Below, in pieces: positions 22,528-30,149 of a stretch of DNA of 64,000 nucleotides. The position numbers and the translations under genes are program-made. The DNA is from Ephemeroptericola cinctiostellae (GTDB lineage Bacteria > Pseudomonadota > Gammaproteobacteria > Burkholderiales > Burkholderiaceae): NCBI RefSeq assembly GCF_003339525.1, contig NZ_CP031124.1, forward strand, positions 930,001 through 994,000. The letters run 5' to 3'. The notes under the pieces are model-generated. The model was given only the letters and a program-made list of their open reading frames with translations. It ran no database searches and had not been told where the DNA came from. Each line of letters begins with the position of its first letter. Position 1 is the stretch's first letter.

Positions 22528-24420
22528 ATGAAACACAGCATTGCCACCGTGTCGCTCAGCGGCACTTTACCCGAAAAGCTCAAGGCCATTGCCGCTGCTG
22601 GGTTTGATGGGGTTGAGATTTTTGAAAATGATTTATTGTATTTTGATGGTTCACCCAAAGAAGTGCGTGACATGTGCCATGATTTGAACCTTGAAATCAT
22701 GCTGTTTCAGCCGTTTCGTGATTTTGAGGGCGGGCCGCGTGATCGATTGCAACGCAATTTGGAACGCGCTGAGCGAAAGTTTGATTTGATGCAAGAGCTG
22801 GGCACTGACAAAATTTTGGTGTGCAGCAGCGTTGTGCCGAATGTGATCTGTGATGATGCGGTCATCGCCGATGACTTGCATCAGCTGGCGGAGCTTGCTG
22901 CCAAACGTGACATCATGATTGGCTACGAGGCTTTGGCGTGGGGCAAACATGTGTTTTCATACAAACATGCGTGGCAATTGGTTAAAACCATCAACCATGC
23001 CCATTTGGGCATTATTTTAGACAGTTTTCACACCATGTCTATTTTGGATGATTTGAGTGAGCTGGAAAATATTCCAGGTGAAAAAATTGTTTTTGTGCAG
23101 TTGGCCGATGCGCCGTACTTAAAAATGGATGTGATGGAGTGGAGTCGTCATTTCCGAAATTTCCCTGGACAGGGTGATTTTGGTTTGGCCTCTTTCCTTG
23201 CGCCTATTTTGGCATCGGGTTATCAAGGCCCTTTGTCATTGGAGGTGTTCAACGATGGTTTTCGTGCAGCACCGACGACCTTGACGGCGGCCGACGCACG
23301 GAAATCACTGCGGTATTTGGAAGAAATCACGCTCAATCGAATGGCGGCACATGTGCCACCGATTGCACCGACACAGCCCTTATTCAGCCCGCCACCCGCG
23401 GCCGAGTACAAAGGGGTGGAATTTTTGGAGTTTGCGGTGGATGAGGCGTCTGGTGAGCGTTTGGGTAAAGTGCTGGAGCAGTTCAGTTTTACCAAAACGG
23501 GGCAGCACAAGTCGAAAGCGGTGACGTTGTACCAGCAAGGCGACATCAATTTGATTTTAAACGCTGAACCCGACTCATTTGCGCATGCCTTTTTTGTTGC
23601 CCATGGCCCATCGCTGTGTGCCACTGCGTTTGCGATTGGTGAAGCGTCATCTGCGCTTGAGCGGGCGACGCAATATGGCTGTAAACCTTTTGAAAGTCGT
23701 GTCGGGCCGAAGGAACGCCACATCCCTGCGGTCCGTGCACCCGATGGCAGTTTGCAATATTTCGTCGATGCGGGCGATGGTAAGCGCTCGATTTACCATG
23801 CGGACTTTGAATTACAACCCACGGTCAACACCTTGTTGAAAAACATCGATCATTTCGCCATTGGCTTACCTGCTGAAACGATGGACAATTGGGTGTTGCA
23901 TTTTCGTACCGTGTTTGGCTTTGTCACAGAGCACGAGTGGACTTTGCCTGATCCGTATGGTTTGATGAAAAGCCGTGTGGTGCGCAGCACAAACAACACC
24001 GTGCGGATTCCATTGAATATTTCGGAAAATCGCAACACGGCCATTGCCCGCTCTGTATCAACATATAAAGGCTCTGGTTTACAACACATTGCTTTTTCAA
24101 CCCAAGATATTTTTGCCGCTGTGGCTTTGGTGCGCAGCAACGGTGTGGCTTTACTTGAGATCTCAGAAAATTACTACGATGATTTGCTGGCACGTTTCAG
24201 TTTGGAAGAGGCATTTGTCGATCGACTAAAAGCCCACAACATTTTGTACGATGCCGATCAATGGGGCGGTGGCTTTTTACACGTGTACTCTCAACCATTT
24301 GAAGAGCGTTTCTTTTTTGAAATTGTTCAACGCATGGATGGTTACGATCAATATGGTGCGGTCAACACACCTGTGCGCTTGGCGGCGCAGACCCAACACC
24401 GTAAAAAATCCTTGGAGTAA
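22528..24420 (+). CDS. quiC: 3-dehydroshikimate dehydratase QuiC (isomerase-like domain fused to HPPD-like domain)
   Basis: Dehydrates 3-dehydroshikimate to protocatechuate, linking the shikimate genes to ligAB. 630 residues from the ATG at 22528. Domain 1 (about 1-285) is a xylose isomerase-like TIM barrel with metal ligands in IGYEALAWGKH, LGIILDSFH, IVFVQLADAP and LSLEVFND. Domain 2 (about 305-625) is a vicinal-oxygen-chelate/4-hydroxyphenylpyruvate dioxygenase-like pair, with NIDHFAIGLP and LQHIAFSTQDI. The architecture and length match the Pseudomonas QuiC1 group. It may be annotated as a bifunctional isomerase/HPPD protein. Confidence 0.92.
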   Translation: MKHSIATVSLSGTLPEKLKAIAAAGFDGVEIFENDLLYFDGSPKEVRDMCHDLNLEIMLFQPFRDFEGGPRDRLQRNLERAERKFDLMQELGTDKILVCSSVVPNVICDDAVIADDLHQLAELAAKRDIMIGYEALAWGKHVFSYKHAWQLVKTINHAHLGIILDSFHTMSILDDLSELENIPGEKIVFVQLADAPYLKMDVMEWSRHFRNFPGQGDFGLASFLAPILASGYQGPLSLEVFNDGFRAAPTTLTAADARKSLRYLEEITLNRMAAHVPPIAPTQPLFSPPPAAEYKGVEFLEFAVDEASGERLGKVLEQFSFTKTGQHKSKAVTLYQQGDINLILNAEPDSFAHAFFVAHGPSLCATAFAIGEASSALERATQYGCKPFESRVGPKERHIPAVRAPDGSLQYFVDAGDGKRSIYHADFELQPTVNTLLKNIDHFAIGLPAETMDNWVLHFRTVFGFVTEHEWTLPDPYGLMKSRVVRSTNNTVRIPLNISENRNTAIARSVSTYKGSGLQHIAFSTQDIFAAVALVRSNGVALLEISENYYDDLLARFSLEEAFVDRLKAHNILYDADQWGGGFLHVYSQPFEERFFFEIVQRMDGYDQYGAVNTPVRLAAQTQHRKKSLE

Positions 24421-24531
24421 GCCAGACTGAGGCGTTATCATGGTGCACACGGCATTTGAGCGCTTGCATGCAACTGCATTGGCATTGTGAATGGCTTAAA
24501 CGCACCGATGGTCGAATCAAAAAGGATGAAC

Positions 24532-25467
24532 ATGGAACTGAAGCAGCTCGAATATTTTATCCATGTGGCTGAATCAGCCAGCTTCACTCGGGCTTCGATT
24601 GAGCTGGACATTGCACAACCTGCACTGAGTCGACAAGTGCGCTTGCTCGAAATTGAGTTACAGCAACATTTGTTCATTCGCAACGGGCGTGGCGTGACCA
24701 TGACCGATGCGGGCAAATTGTTACTTGAGCATGGCCGAGGGATTTTGCATCAAGTCGCTCGAACCCGTGAGGAATTGAGTCGCACCAATGGCACATTGGT
24801 TGGGCGGGTGGCATTGGGCATTCCACCGAGTTTGATGAAATCATTGGCCGTGCCCTTAACCCGCGCTTTTCGGCAGCATTTGCCGCATGCCTCATTGACG
24901 ATCAGTGAGGGTTTGTCCGTCACGATGCAGGAATTGTTGGCCTCGGGTCGTCTGGACATCGCATTGTTGTACAACATCGCCCCCTCACCTGAAATTGAAA
25001 CCACGCCGTTGATCGAAGAAGAAATGTTCTTGATTGAACCCATGGGGCAAAAGGTAAAAACGTCTGCACATCTGTCTCATCCCACATCCCGTGGTGTGGA
25101 CACTGTTTCTCTCAAAGAGTTGGCCGAGGTGCCCCTGATTGTGCCGTGCCGCCCCAACTCAATTCGCATGCTCATCGAATCAGAAATGGCCAACATCGGA
25201 TGCCGTCCCAAAATCGCTTTGGAAATTGACAGTGTATCGGCCATCCTTGCTTTGGTGGCCGACGGCCAAGGCAGTGCCATTCTGACACGCAATGCGGCCA
25301 ATTCGCTGGGTGACCCCCGATTGTTCACCATACGCCAGATCACATCCCCCCTGTTAAAAAGCAAACTGATGCTCGCCACGTGCATTCGCCATCCCACCAC
25401 CTTGGTTCAACAACGCTTCATCGCTGTGATTCAAAAAGAAATCGTTGCTTGGCTCAACACCGATTGA
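24532..25467 (+). CDS. LysR-type transcriptional regulator
   Basis: 311 residues. N-terminal winged helix: LKQLEYFIHVAESASFTRAS followed by the recognition helix AQPALSRQVRLLEIEL, then the dimerisation helix and a two-lobed effector domain starting near LVGRVALGIPPSLM. The ATG at 24532 is chosen because AAAGGA at 24521-24526 is well spaced; the ATG at 24526 overlaps that site. It lies downstream of quiC on the same strand, so it is the likely regulator of the island, possibly responding to protocatechuate or shikimate. The effector is inferred. Confidence 0.9.
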   Translation: MELKQLEYFIHVAESASFTRASIELDIAQPALSRQVRLLEIELQQHLFIRNGRGVTMTDAGKLLLEHGRGILHQVARTREELSRTNGTLVGRVALGIPPSLMKSLAVPLTRAFRQHLPHASLTISEGLSVTMQELLASGRLDIALLYNIAPSPEIETTPLIEEEMFLIEPMGQKVKTSAHLSHPTSRGVDTVSLKELAEVPLIVPCRPNSIRMLIESEMANIGCRPKIALEIDSVSAILALVADGQGSAILTRNAANSLGDPRLFTIRQITSPLLKSKLMLATCIRHPTTLVQQRFIAVIQKEIVAWLNTD

Positions 25468-25544
25468 AGTGGACGAGATCAAATGACCGTTGACACATCG
25501 AGGTTGTAGGGGCTGTGTCCATTCGTGTCCTTTGTTTCGGTGTC

Positions 25545-25687
25545 CTTGCTTCGTATCCTTGCTTCGTATCCTTGCTTCGTATCCTTGCTTCGTATCCTTG
25601 CTTCGTATCCTTGCTTCGTATCCTTGCTTCGTATCCTTGCTTCGTATCTTTGCTTCGTATCTTTGCTTCGTATCTTTGCTTCGTGTG
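25545..25687. repeat. 13-bp minisatellite, about 11 tandem copies
   Basis: CTTGCTTCGTATC repeated without spacers about 11 times. The first eight units are near identical; the last three carry a CTTTGC variant, and the final unit ends in GTGTG. It lies between the convergent 3' ends of the LysR and MarR genes. Because 13 is not a multiple of 3 the array reads openly in several frames, but these frames have no coding support. Confidence 0.95.
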
Positions 25688-25693
25688 CTTGGT

Positions 25694-26158
25694 CTACGGG
25701 GTGGGGTGCAACACCACACGTTCAATCGCTTGTTCATTGGCTTGATTGAATTGCTCTAAGGCCTTGAACAAATCATCCAATACGGGTTTACCCATGACCC
25801 GCTCAATGTATTGGTATTGCACATCAATTAATCCTGCCATTTGAGACACCAATTGATCACCCTTGGGTGCCAATCGAATCAGCATGCGCCGTTGATCTTT
25901 GGGGATTTTATGGCGAGAAATGAGACCGATTTGCTCCATCCTTGTCAGCATTCCGACCATGCTTGGGCTTTGAATTTGGCACAATTCGCACAATTGCCAT
26001 GGCTCCAATTGCCCCAGCTCATCCAATGACCGCAGAATTCGCCATTGTTGCTCTGTCAGCTCAAAATGCTGAAAAATAGGTCGAAAATGAGAAAGCAACG
26101 ACTCTCGGGTTTTGATGAGCAGTTGAGGGAGGTTTCGGTTGGTGATGTGTGGTTTCAT
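25694..26158 (-). CDS. MarR-family transcriptional regulator (HpaR-like)
   Basis: About 154 residues from the ATG at 26158 (MKPHITNRNLPQLLIK). The frame stays open to 26257, but the HpaR/MarR family normally starts close to R-N-L-P-x-L-L. The winged helix is visible in FELTEQQWRILRSLDE, LCELCQIQSPSMVGMLTRME and the wing KDQRRMLIRLAPKG. HpaR-type proteins repress aromatic acid catabolism. It is divergent from the CoA transferase gene, with a palindrome between them. Confidence 0.88.
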   Translation of the reverse strand: MKPHITNRNLPQLLIKTRESLLSHFRPIFQHFELTEQQWRILRSLDELGQLEPWQLCELCQIQSPSMVGMLTRMEQIGLISRHKIPKDQRRMLIRLAPKGDQLVSQMAGLIDVQYQYIERVMGKPVLDDLFKALEQFNQANEQAIERVVLHPTP

Positions 26159-26276
26159 CGCGGGTTTCTCTTGCTTTGGTTCTAAGGTGGCAATGGCATC
26201 GGTGGCATGTTGATTGATGCTGTGATGACGTGTTTGCATTATACGGATTGACTTCACAACGATGCTTGTGATTTAA

Positions 26277-26294
26277 TTGCTAATATATTAGTAA
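26277..26294. promoter_or_regulatory. Probable MarR operator between marR-type and CoA transferase genes
   Basis: TTGCTAATATATTAGTAA, an 18-bp palindrome with one mismatched pair, A/T-rich as usual for MarR sites. It lies in the divergent intergenic region, 59 bases before the CoA transferase start, where a bound dimer could repress both genes. Confidence 0.65.
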
Positions 26295-26353
26295 ATTATA
26301 CATTTGTTTTTTCAACTGCGATTGTTCAACTGTTTGTTTCAAAGGATTACTTC

Positions 26354-27862
26354 ATGCTTAATGCACACCATGACCGCATTCGTTTACCTCAATTGCAAGC
26401 TCGAATCACCGATGCAGCCACTGCTGCGGCGCTCATTCATGACGGTATGACTGTGGGCATGAGTGGCTTTACTCGATCGGGTGAAGCCAAAGAAGTGCCC
26501 TTGGCTCTTGCGGCTCGAGCACAAAAAGAGCGCATCAAAATCACCTTGATGACAGGTGCATCATTGGGCAATGATGTGGACAAAATCTTGACAGAGGCGG
26601 GCGCTTTGGCACGCCGCATGCCATTTCAGGCCGATCCTGTATTGCGCGCTGCCATTAACCGTGGCGAAGTGATGTACATCGATCACCACCTGTCAGAGAC
26701 GGTTGAATTGTTACGAACCAAGCAAATTGCACCCATTGATGTGGCGATTATTGAAGCGGTCGCCATCACCGAAACGGGAGCGATCATTCCAACCACATCG
26801 GTGGGCAACAGTGCAAGTTACGCAATTTTAGCAGATCAAGTGATTGTTGAGATCAATCTGTCTCAAGCACTTGAATTGGAAGGCTTGCATGATGTGTTTA
26901 TTCCAAAACACCGACCCAGTCGAGAGCCCGTGCCTTTGGTGGCGGTGGATCAACGCATTGGTTCGACAGCGATCCAAATTGACCCTGATAAAATCGCAGC
27001 TATAGTGTTTACTCACAAACTTGACAGTGCTTCACCCATCGCACAGCCCGACGAAGACACGGCGGCCATTGCACGGCATTTGATTGCTTTTTTTGAAGAA
27101 GAGGTGAACGCAGGGCGTTTGACAAAGCAACTGTTACCGTTACAAGCAGGCATCGGAAGCATCGCCAACGCCGTCATGATGGGGTTTGTCGACAGCCCAT
27201 TTGAAAAATTAACCATGTACTCTGAAGTCTTACAAGATTGCGCTTTTGATTTGTTTGATGCAGGCAAATTGGATTTTGCTTCAGCCTCATCCATCACACT
27301 GTCGGAAGAAAAAGGCAAAGATGTGTTCAGCCGCTTTGCTGCTTATAAAGACCGTTTGGTTTTGCGCCCACAAGAAGTCAGCAACCACCCAGAAGTGATC
27401 CGCAGGCTGGGCATCATCGCCATTAACGCCGCATTGGAAGTGGATATTTATGGCAATGTCAACTCTACGCATGTACAAGGCACACACATGATGAATGGCA
27501 TTGGGGGTTCAGGCGATTTTGCACGCAATGCCTACTTGTCTATTTTTGCAACCAAATCACTTGCGAAAGGTGGCGATGTGTCGAGAATTGTCCCCATGGT
27601 CACGCATGTTGACCACACAGAGCATGATGTGGACATTATCGTCACTGAAGTGGGCTTGGCCGATTTACGTGGACTTGCACCGCGTGAGCGTGCACAGGTG
27701 ATTGTGAATCATTGTGTGGCAGAACCGTACCGCTCAATGTTGAAAGCATATATTGCGGACGCCAATCAGAGGGGCGGGCAAACGCCCCATGTATTGGAAC
27801 GCGCATTTGAGTGGCATACACGGTATCGAGTGCATGGCAGTATGAAAAAAATTGAGGAGTGA
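26354..27862 (+). CDS. Acetyl-CoA hydrolase/transferase family protein (succinate CoA-transferase type)
   Basis: 502 residues, the length of succinyl-CoA:acetate and related CoA transferases. Visible motifs are VGMSGFTRSGEAKEVPLAL, the oxyanion-loop GIGSIANAVMMGF and the catalytic Glu in TMYSEVLQD. GTHMMNGIGGSGDFARNA is the C-terminal family signature. It probably moves CoA between succinyl-CoA or acetyl-CoA and a carboxylic acid. AAAGGATT precedes the ATG. The divergent MarR-type gene and palindrome suggest substrate-induced expression. Confidence 0.92.
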   Translation: MLNAHHDRIRLPQLQARITDAATAAALIHDGMTVGMSGFTRSGEAKEVPLALAARAQKERIKITLMTGASLGNDVDKILTEAGALARRMPFQADPVLRAAINRGEVMYIDHHLSETVELLRTKQIAPIDVAIIEAVAITETGAIIPTTSVGNSASYAILADQVIVEINLSQALELEGLHDVFIPKHRPSREPVPLVAVDQRIGSTAIQIDPDKIAAIVFTHKLDSASPIAQPDEDTAAIARHLIAFFEEEVNAGRLTKQLLPLQAGIGSIANAVMMGFVDSPFEKLTMYSEVLQDCAFDLFDAGKLDFASASSITLSEEKGKDVFSRFAAYKDRLVLRPQEVSNHPEVIRRLGIIAINAALEVDIYGNVNSTHVQGTHMMNGIGGSGDFARNAYLSIFATKSLAKGGDVSRIVPMVTHVDHTEHDVDIIVTEVGLADLRGLAPRERAQVIVNHCVAEPYRSMLKAYIADANQRGGQTPHVLERAFEWHTRYRVHGSMKKIEE

Positions 27863-28353
27863 GCCAGAATTGGCTTAAGTGTTCATTCATTTTTTCTGAC
27901 AATGACCAAAAGTGGAGCAGCACATAATTTGATACAAGCGTACCCTTTAAAATCAACAGTTTATATTTTTAATTTTATATTTGTTTTGAATCAAATGCTT
28001 ACCGTGTATCAAGTTATGTGTTGCTCCATTTTTCATGTGGAAAAAATGAATAAGGTTTTCTTTTATGTGTGTCAGATAATCCATCTTTTCTTTTGAAATG
28101 CCGTTCCCAATGTTATCAATTGACATTAACACACTAAGTTCAGGGGATTTTCCCCTAAAGAGTGCCAAATATCAGCAGCATCTTTCAATGTGTCGCATTC
28201 ATGATTTGATGCACTCTACAATTTTTGGGTTTCCAAGTTGAGATTTATTCATGACTCCCGCCTCTTTTTCGTAGTTACCTACTTTAGGTTTTTATAAAAA
28301 AATTATGCGTTTTGAAAGAGTTTCATTCAAAACAAAAGCACAGCCTGACGCAA
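27863..28353. other. Gene-free AT-rich segment holding an inverted-repeat element
   Basis: 491 bases between the CoA transferase and the 3' end of the interrupted NTPase gene. It holds the 116-bp inverted-repeat element and a small perfect hairpin AGGGGA-TTT-TCCCCT at 28142-28156. Otherwise I see no gene. Short open frames (for example 27902-28096) cross the repeat and look non-coding. Confidence 0.7.
27913..28028. repeat. MITE-like inverted-repeat element
   Basis: The left arm begins TGGAGCAGCACATAATTTGA (27913 on, running to about 27939). The right arm ends TATGTGTTGCTCCA at 28028 (from about 28002). Over about 27 bases the arms match as an inverted repeat with only a few differences, around a very A/T-rich centre of about 60 bases. 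No transposase is inside, and no clear target duplication flanks it. It could be a miniature transposable element or a large stem-loop. Confidence 0.7.
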
Positions 28354-29406
28354 CTAGTCTGCACCATGGGTATGCTCGTATTGCTCACCAATAAAACCGC
28401 CAATAATTTTATCCTTCGACTGCAATTTATAAATCGCCCCTTGATTGGCAATACCTCCCACATGTTCGTGTTTAGAATAGCTATATGCCATTTTCTCAGA
28501 GAGCCCACACCAAAAGAACGTTAGCTTATCGGCTGAGAGCCATTTCAATAAACTATCTTGTTCAATAAGTAGCATACGATTTTTACCTAATACAGAAACA
28601 AAAACAGGAAGGTTGTTTTGGTCTCGAATTTCTATCGTATTATTTTCTGAATTAAGAATTGGCGCGGAAAGGAAACCTAGCACGCTTTTCACTCCACGAT
28701 ACATTGCGGGATTAGGCAACAAAATATTTGCTATATCGCAGCTCAACAGAGAAACGCCTGAATACTTATCGTTTTTATTTCTCCAAAAACTATCGTTTTG
28801 TGCACAACCCTCTTCAATCTGAGTAAAAGTACTTTTCCAAGGGTATTCAGAAATCCAAGCTTGCCGGTCTTCTGCTAATTGAATTCCATTGCCGAAAAAG
28901 CGTTCCGTTCGCAAGTTGCTTAAAATCTTCTGATGTCCTTTTGAAGGAGTAGTCATAGCACGAATATGAGTCCATTGACTCATTTTTGCTTCTGCACTCA
29001 AACCGTAGTTATCTTCACCAAAATCTTTAGCTTCTTCAGCATCCCAATTACCCAATAAACATATCCAAGTTTTACCATCAAACTGTTGTGATAAGAAACT
29101 TGTTATGTCCTCAAAACCTGAGGCTACCCATTGTTTTCTATCCTCATCACTTAATGCTTTTGGCAAGGTTATTTCACGATTGATATTAAAAACATTTAGC
29201 GCATCTGCAAATTCTGAGTTACCCCATCCTTCTTCATCGTCTTGTGAAATATGGTTTGAGATTGCAATTGATGGATTGTAATTTCTTTGCTCAAGTTCAC
29301 TAAATGATTTTATCCAGCGTGGATCATTATCCCAACTTAAGTGCAAAGTTGAGTCTGCAAGTAACCCAAGGTACTCATAGAGTCCAATCCATTGATATTT
29401 TTTTGA
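28354..29406 (-). pseudogene. C-terminal fragment of the IS-interrupted STAND NTPase
   Basis: The frame is open from the IS end (29406) to a stop at 28354, about 351 codons. It continues the N-terminal gene exactly: after removal of the IS and one target copy the junction reads ERIS-KKYQWIGLYEYLGLL and then STLHLSWDNDPRW. The fragment has no good start codon; the first candidate is a TTG at 29346. By position it is the C-terminal part of the sensor region. I see no recognisable catalytic motif in it. GC is low like the N-terminal part. Confidence 0.8.
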
Positions 29407-30149
29407 GGGTCTTAGGAAGCAGAATTCAATAACGGCTCATCTCGCAGCATGTTAAGAAGCACTTTATACAAGTCGCTTTTGCGATGGTTAAACCTAAATT
29501 CAGTTTCCTTCAAATGCAGTAAAAATGTGTTTTTCGGAACGCCGTTAAACTGAACCAAACGACGTTTAGCATAGCTCCAGAATGATTCTATCCCATTCAC
29601 ATGATTAGAACCATTTACAAACTCATCGGCACCATGATTCACCCGGAAGTGTTTATCAAACCCGATGTCCACCAAGCCATTATAGCCGCGCCAACCATCG
29701 GTATGGATAACGCTGTTAATGTCTGCTTTCCCACGAATAATGGCTTGCAGGCTGGCTTTGGAAGCATCAGGCACAATCTCAGTGTAGATATTGCCATCAC
29801 GTTTGAGTAAACCAAACACGATGGTTTTACCTGAAGCACCACGTCCGCGTTTACCTCGAACACGATGCGGACCAAAATATGATTCGTCGGCTTCCAACTC
29901 TCCTTTGAGTGGTGAGCCTTGGAGACAAACAATCACCAAACGACGACGAATCTTGAGGTAAATGGTGTTGATTGAACGAACGGATATGCCGCTTAACGCA
30001 GCACATTCCGTTGCCGTTAAATCAAGGGCAAAATACCGTAAAATTTGGCGAAACTTCGCTTCGCTAATTTTTGAATGTTTGAAGTACTTGTTTTTCATTT
30101 GGTCTCAAGAGCTTAGCGCATATTTTAATGCGTTTGCTTCCTAAGACCC
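29407..30149 (-). mobile_element. IS1595-family insertion sequence (ISXO2/IS1016-like)
   Basis: 743 bp bounded by perfect 15-bp terminal inverted repeats, GGGTCTTAGGAAGCA at 29407-29421 and TGCTTCCTAAGACCC at 30135-30149. The 7-bp direct repeat TTTTTGA flanks it (29400-29406 and 30150-30156), within an A/T-rich run typical of targets of this family (usual duplication 8 bp). It holds one transposase gene in the same direction as the host gene it splits. Intact repeats and frame suggest a recent insertion. Confidence 0.95.
29412..30098 (-). CDS. IS1595-family DDE transposase
   Basis: 228 residues. The N-terminal helix-turn-helix region includes LTATECAALSGISVRSIN. DDE residues: Asp in ELEADESYFGPHR, Asp in VIHTDGWRGYNGL, and the third acidic residue in HVNGIESFWSYAKRRL, the ISXO2-like signature. 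It reaches almost to the right terminal repeat, as in short IS1016-like elements. The first 35 bases overlap the read-through tail of the interrupted NTPase. Confidence 0.95.
   Translation of the reverse strand: MKNKYFKHSKISEAKFRQILRYFALDLTATECAALSGISVRSINTIYLKIRRRLVIVCLQGSPLKGELEADESYFGPHRVRGKRGRGASGKTIVFGLLKRDGNIYTEIVPDASKASLQAIIRGKADINSVIHTDGWRGYNGLVDIGFDKHFRVNHGADEFVNGSNHVNGIESFWSYAKRRLVQFNGVPKNTFLLHLKETEFRFNHRKSDLYKVLLNMLRDEPLLNSAS

Noticed and set aside
25545-25687. Possible CRISPR array
   Set aside because: The 13-bp units are directly adjacent with no unique spacers and no cas genes are nearby; it is a minisatellite.
25490-25759. Overlapping open frames through the minisatellite, coding for repetitive peptides
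   Set aside because: A 13-bp repeat lacking stops is open in several frames by construction; the frames overlap each other and have no supported start.
27902-28168. Small open frames across the inverted-repeat element
   Set aside because: Composition is A/T-rich and hydrophobic by chance, both strands are open, and there is no ribosome site or family signal.
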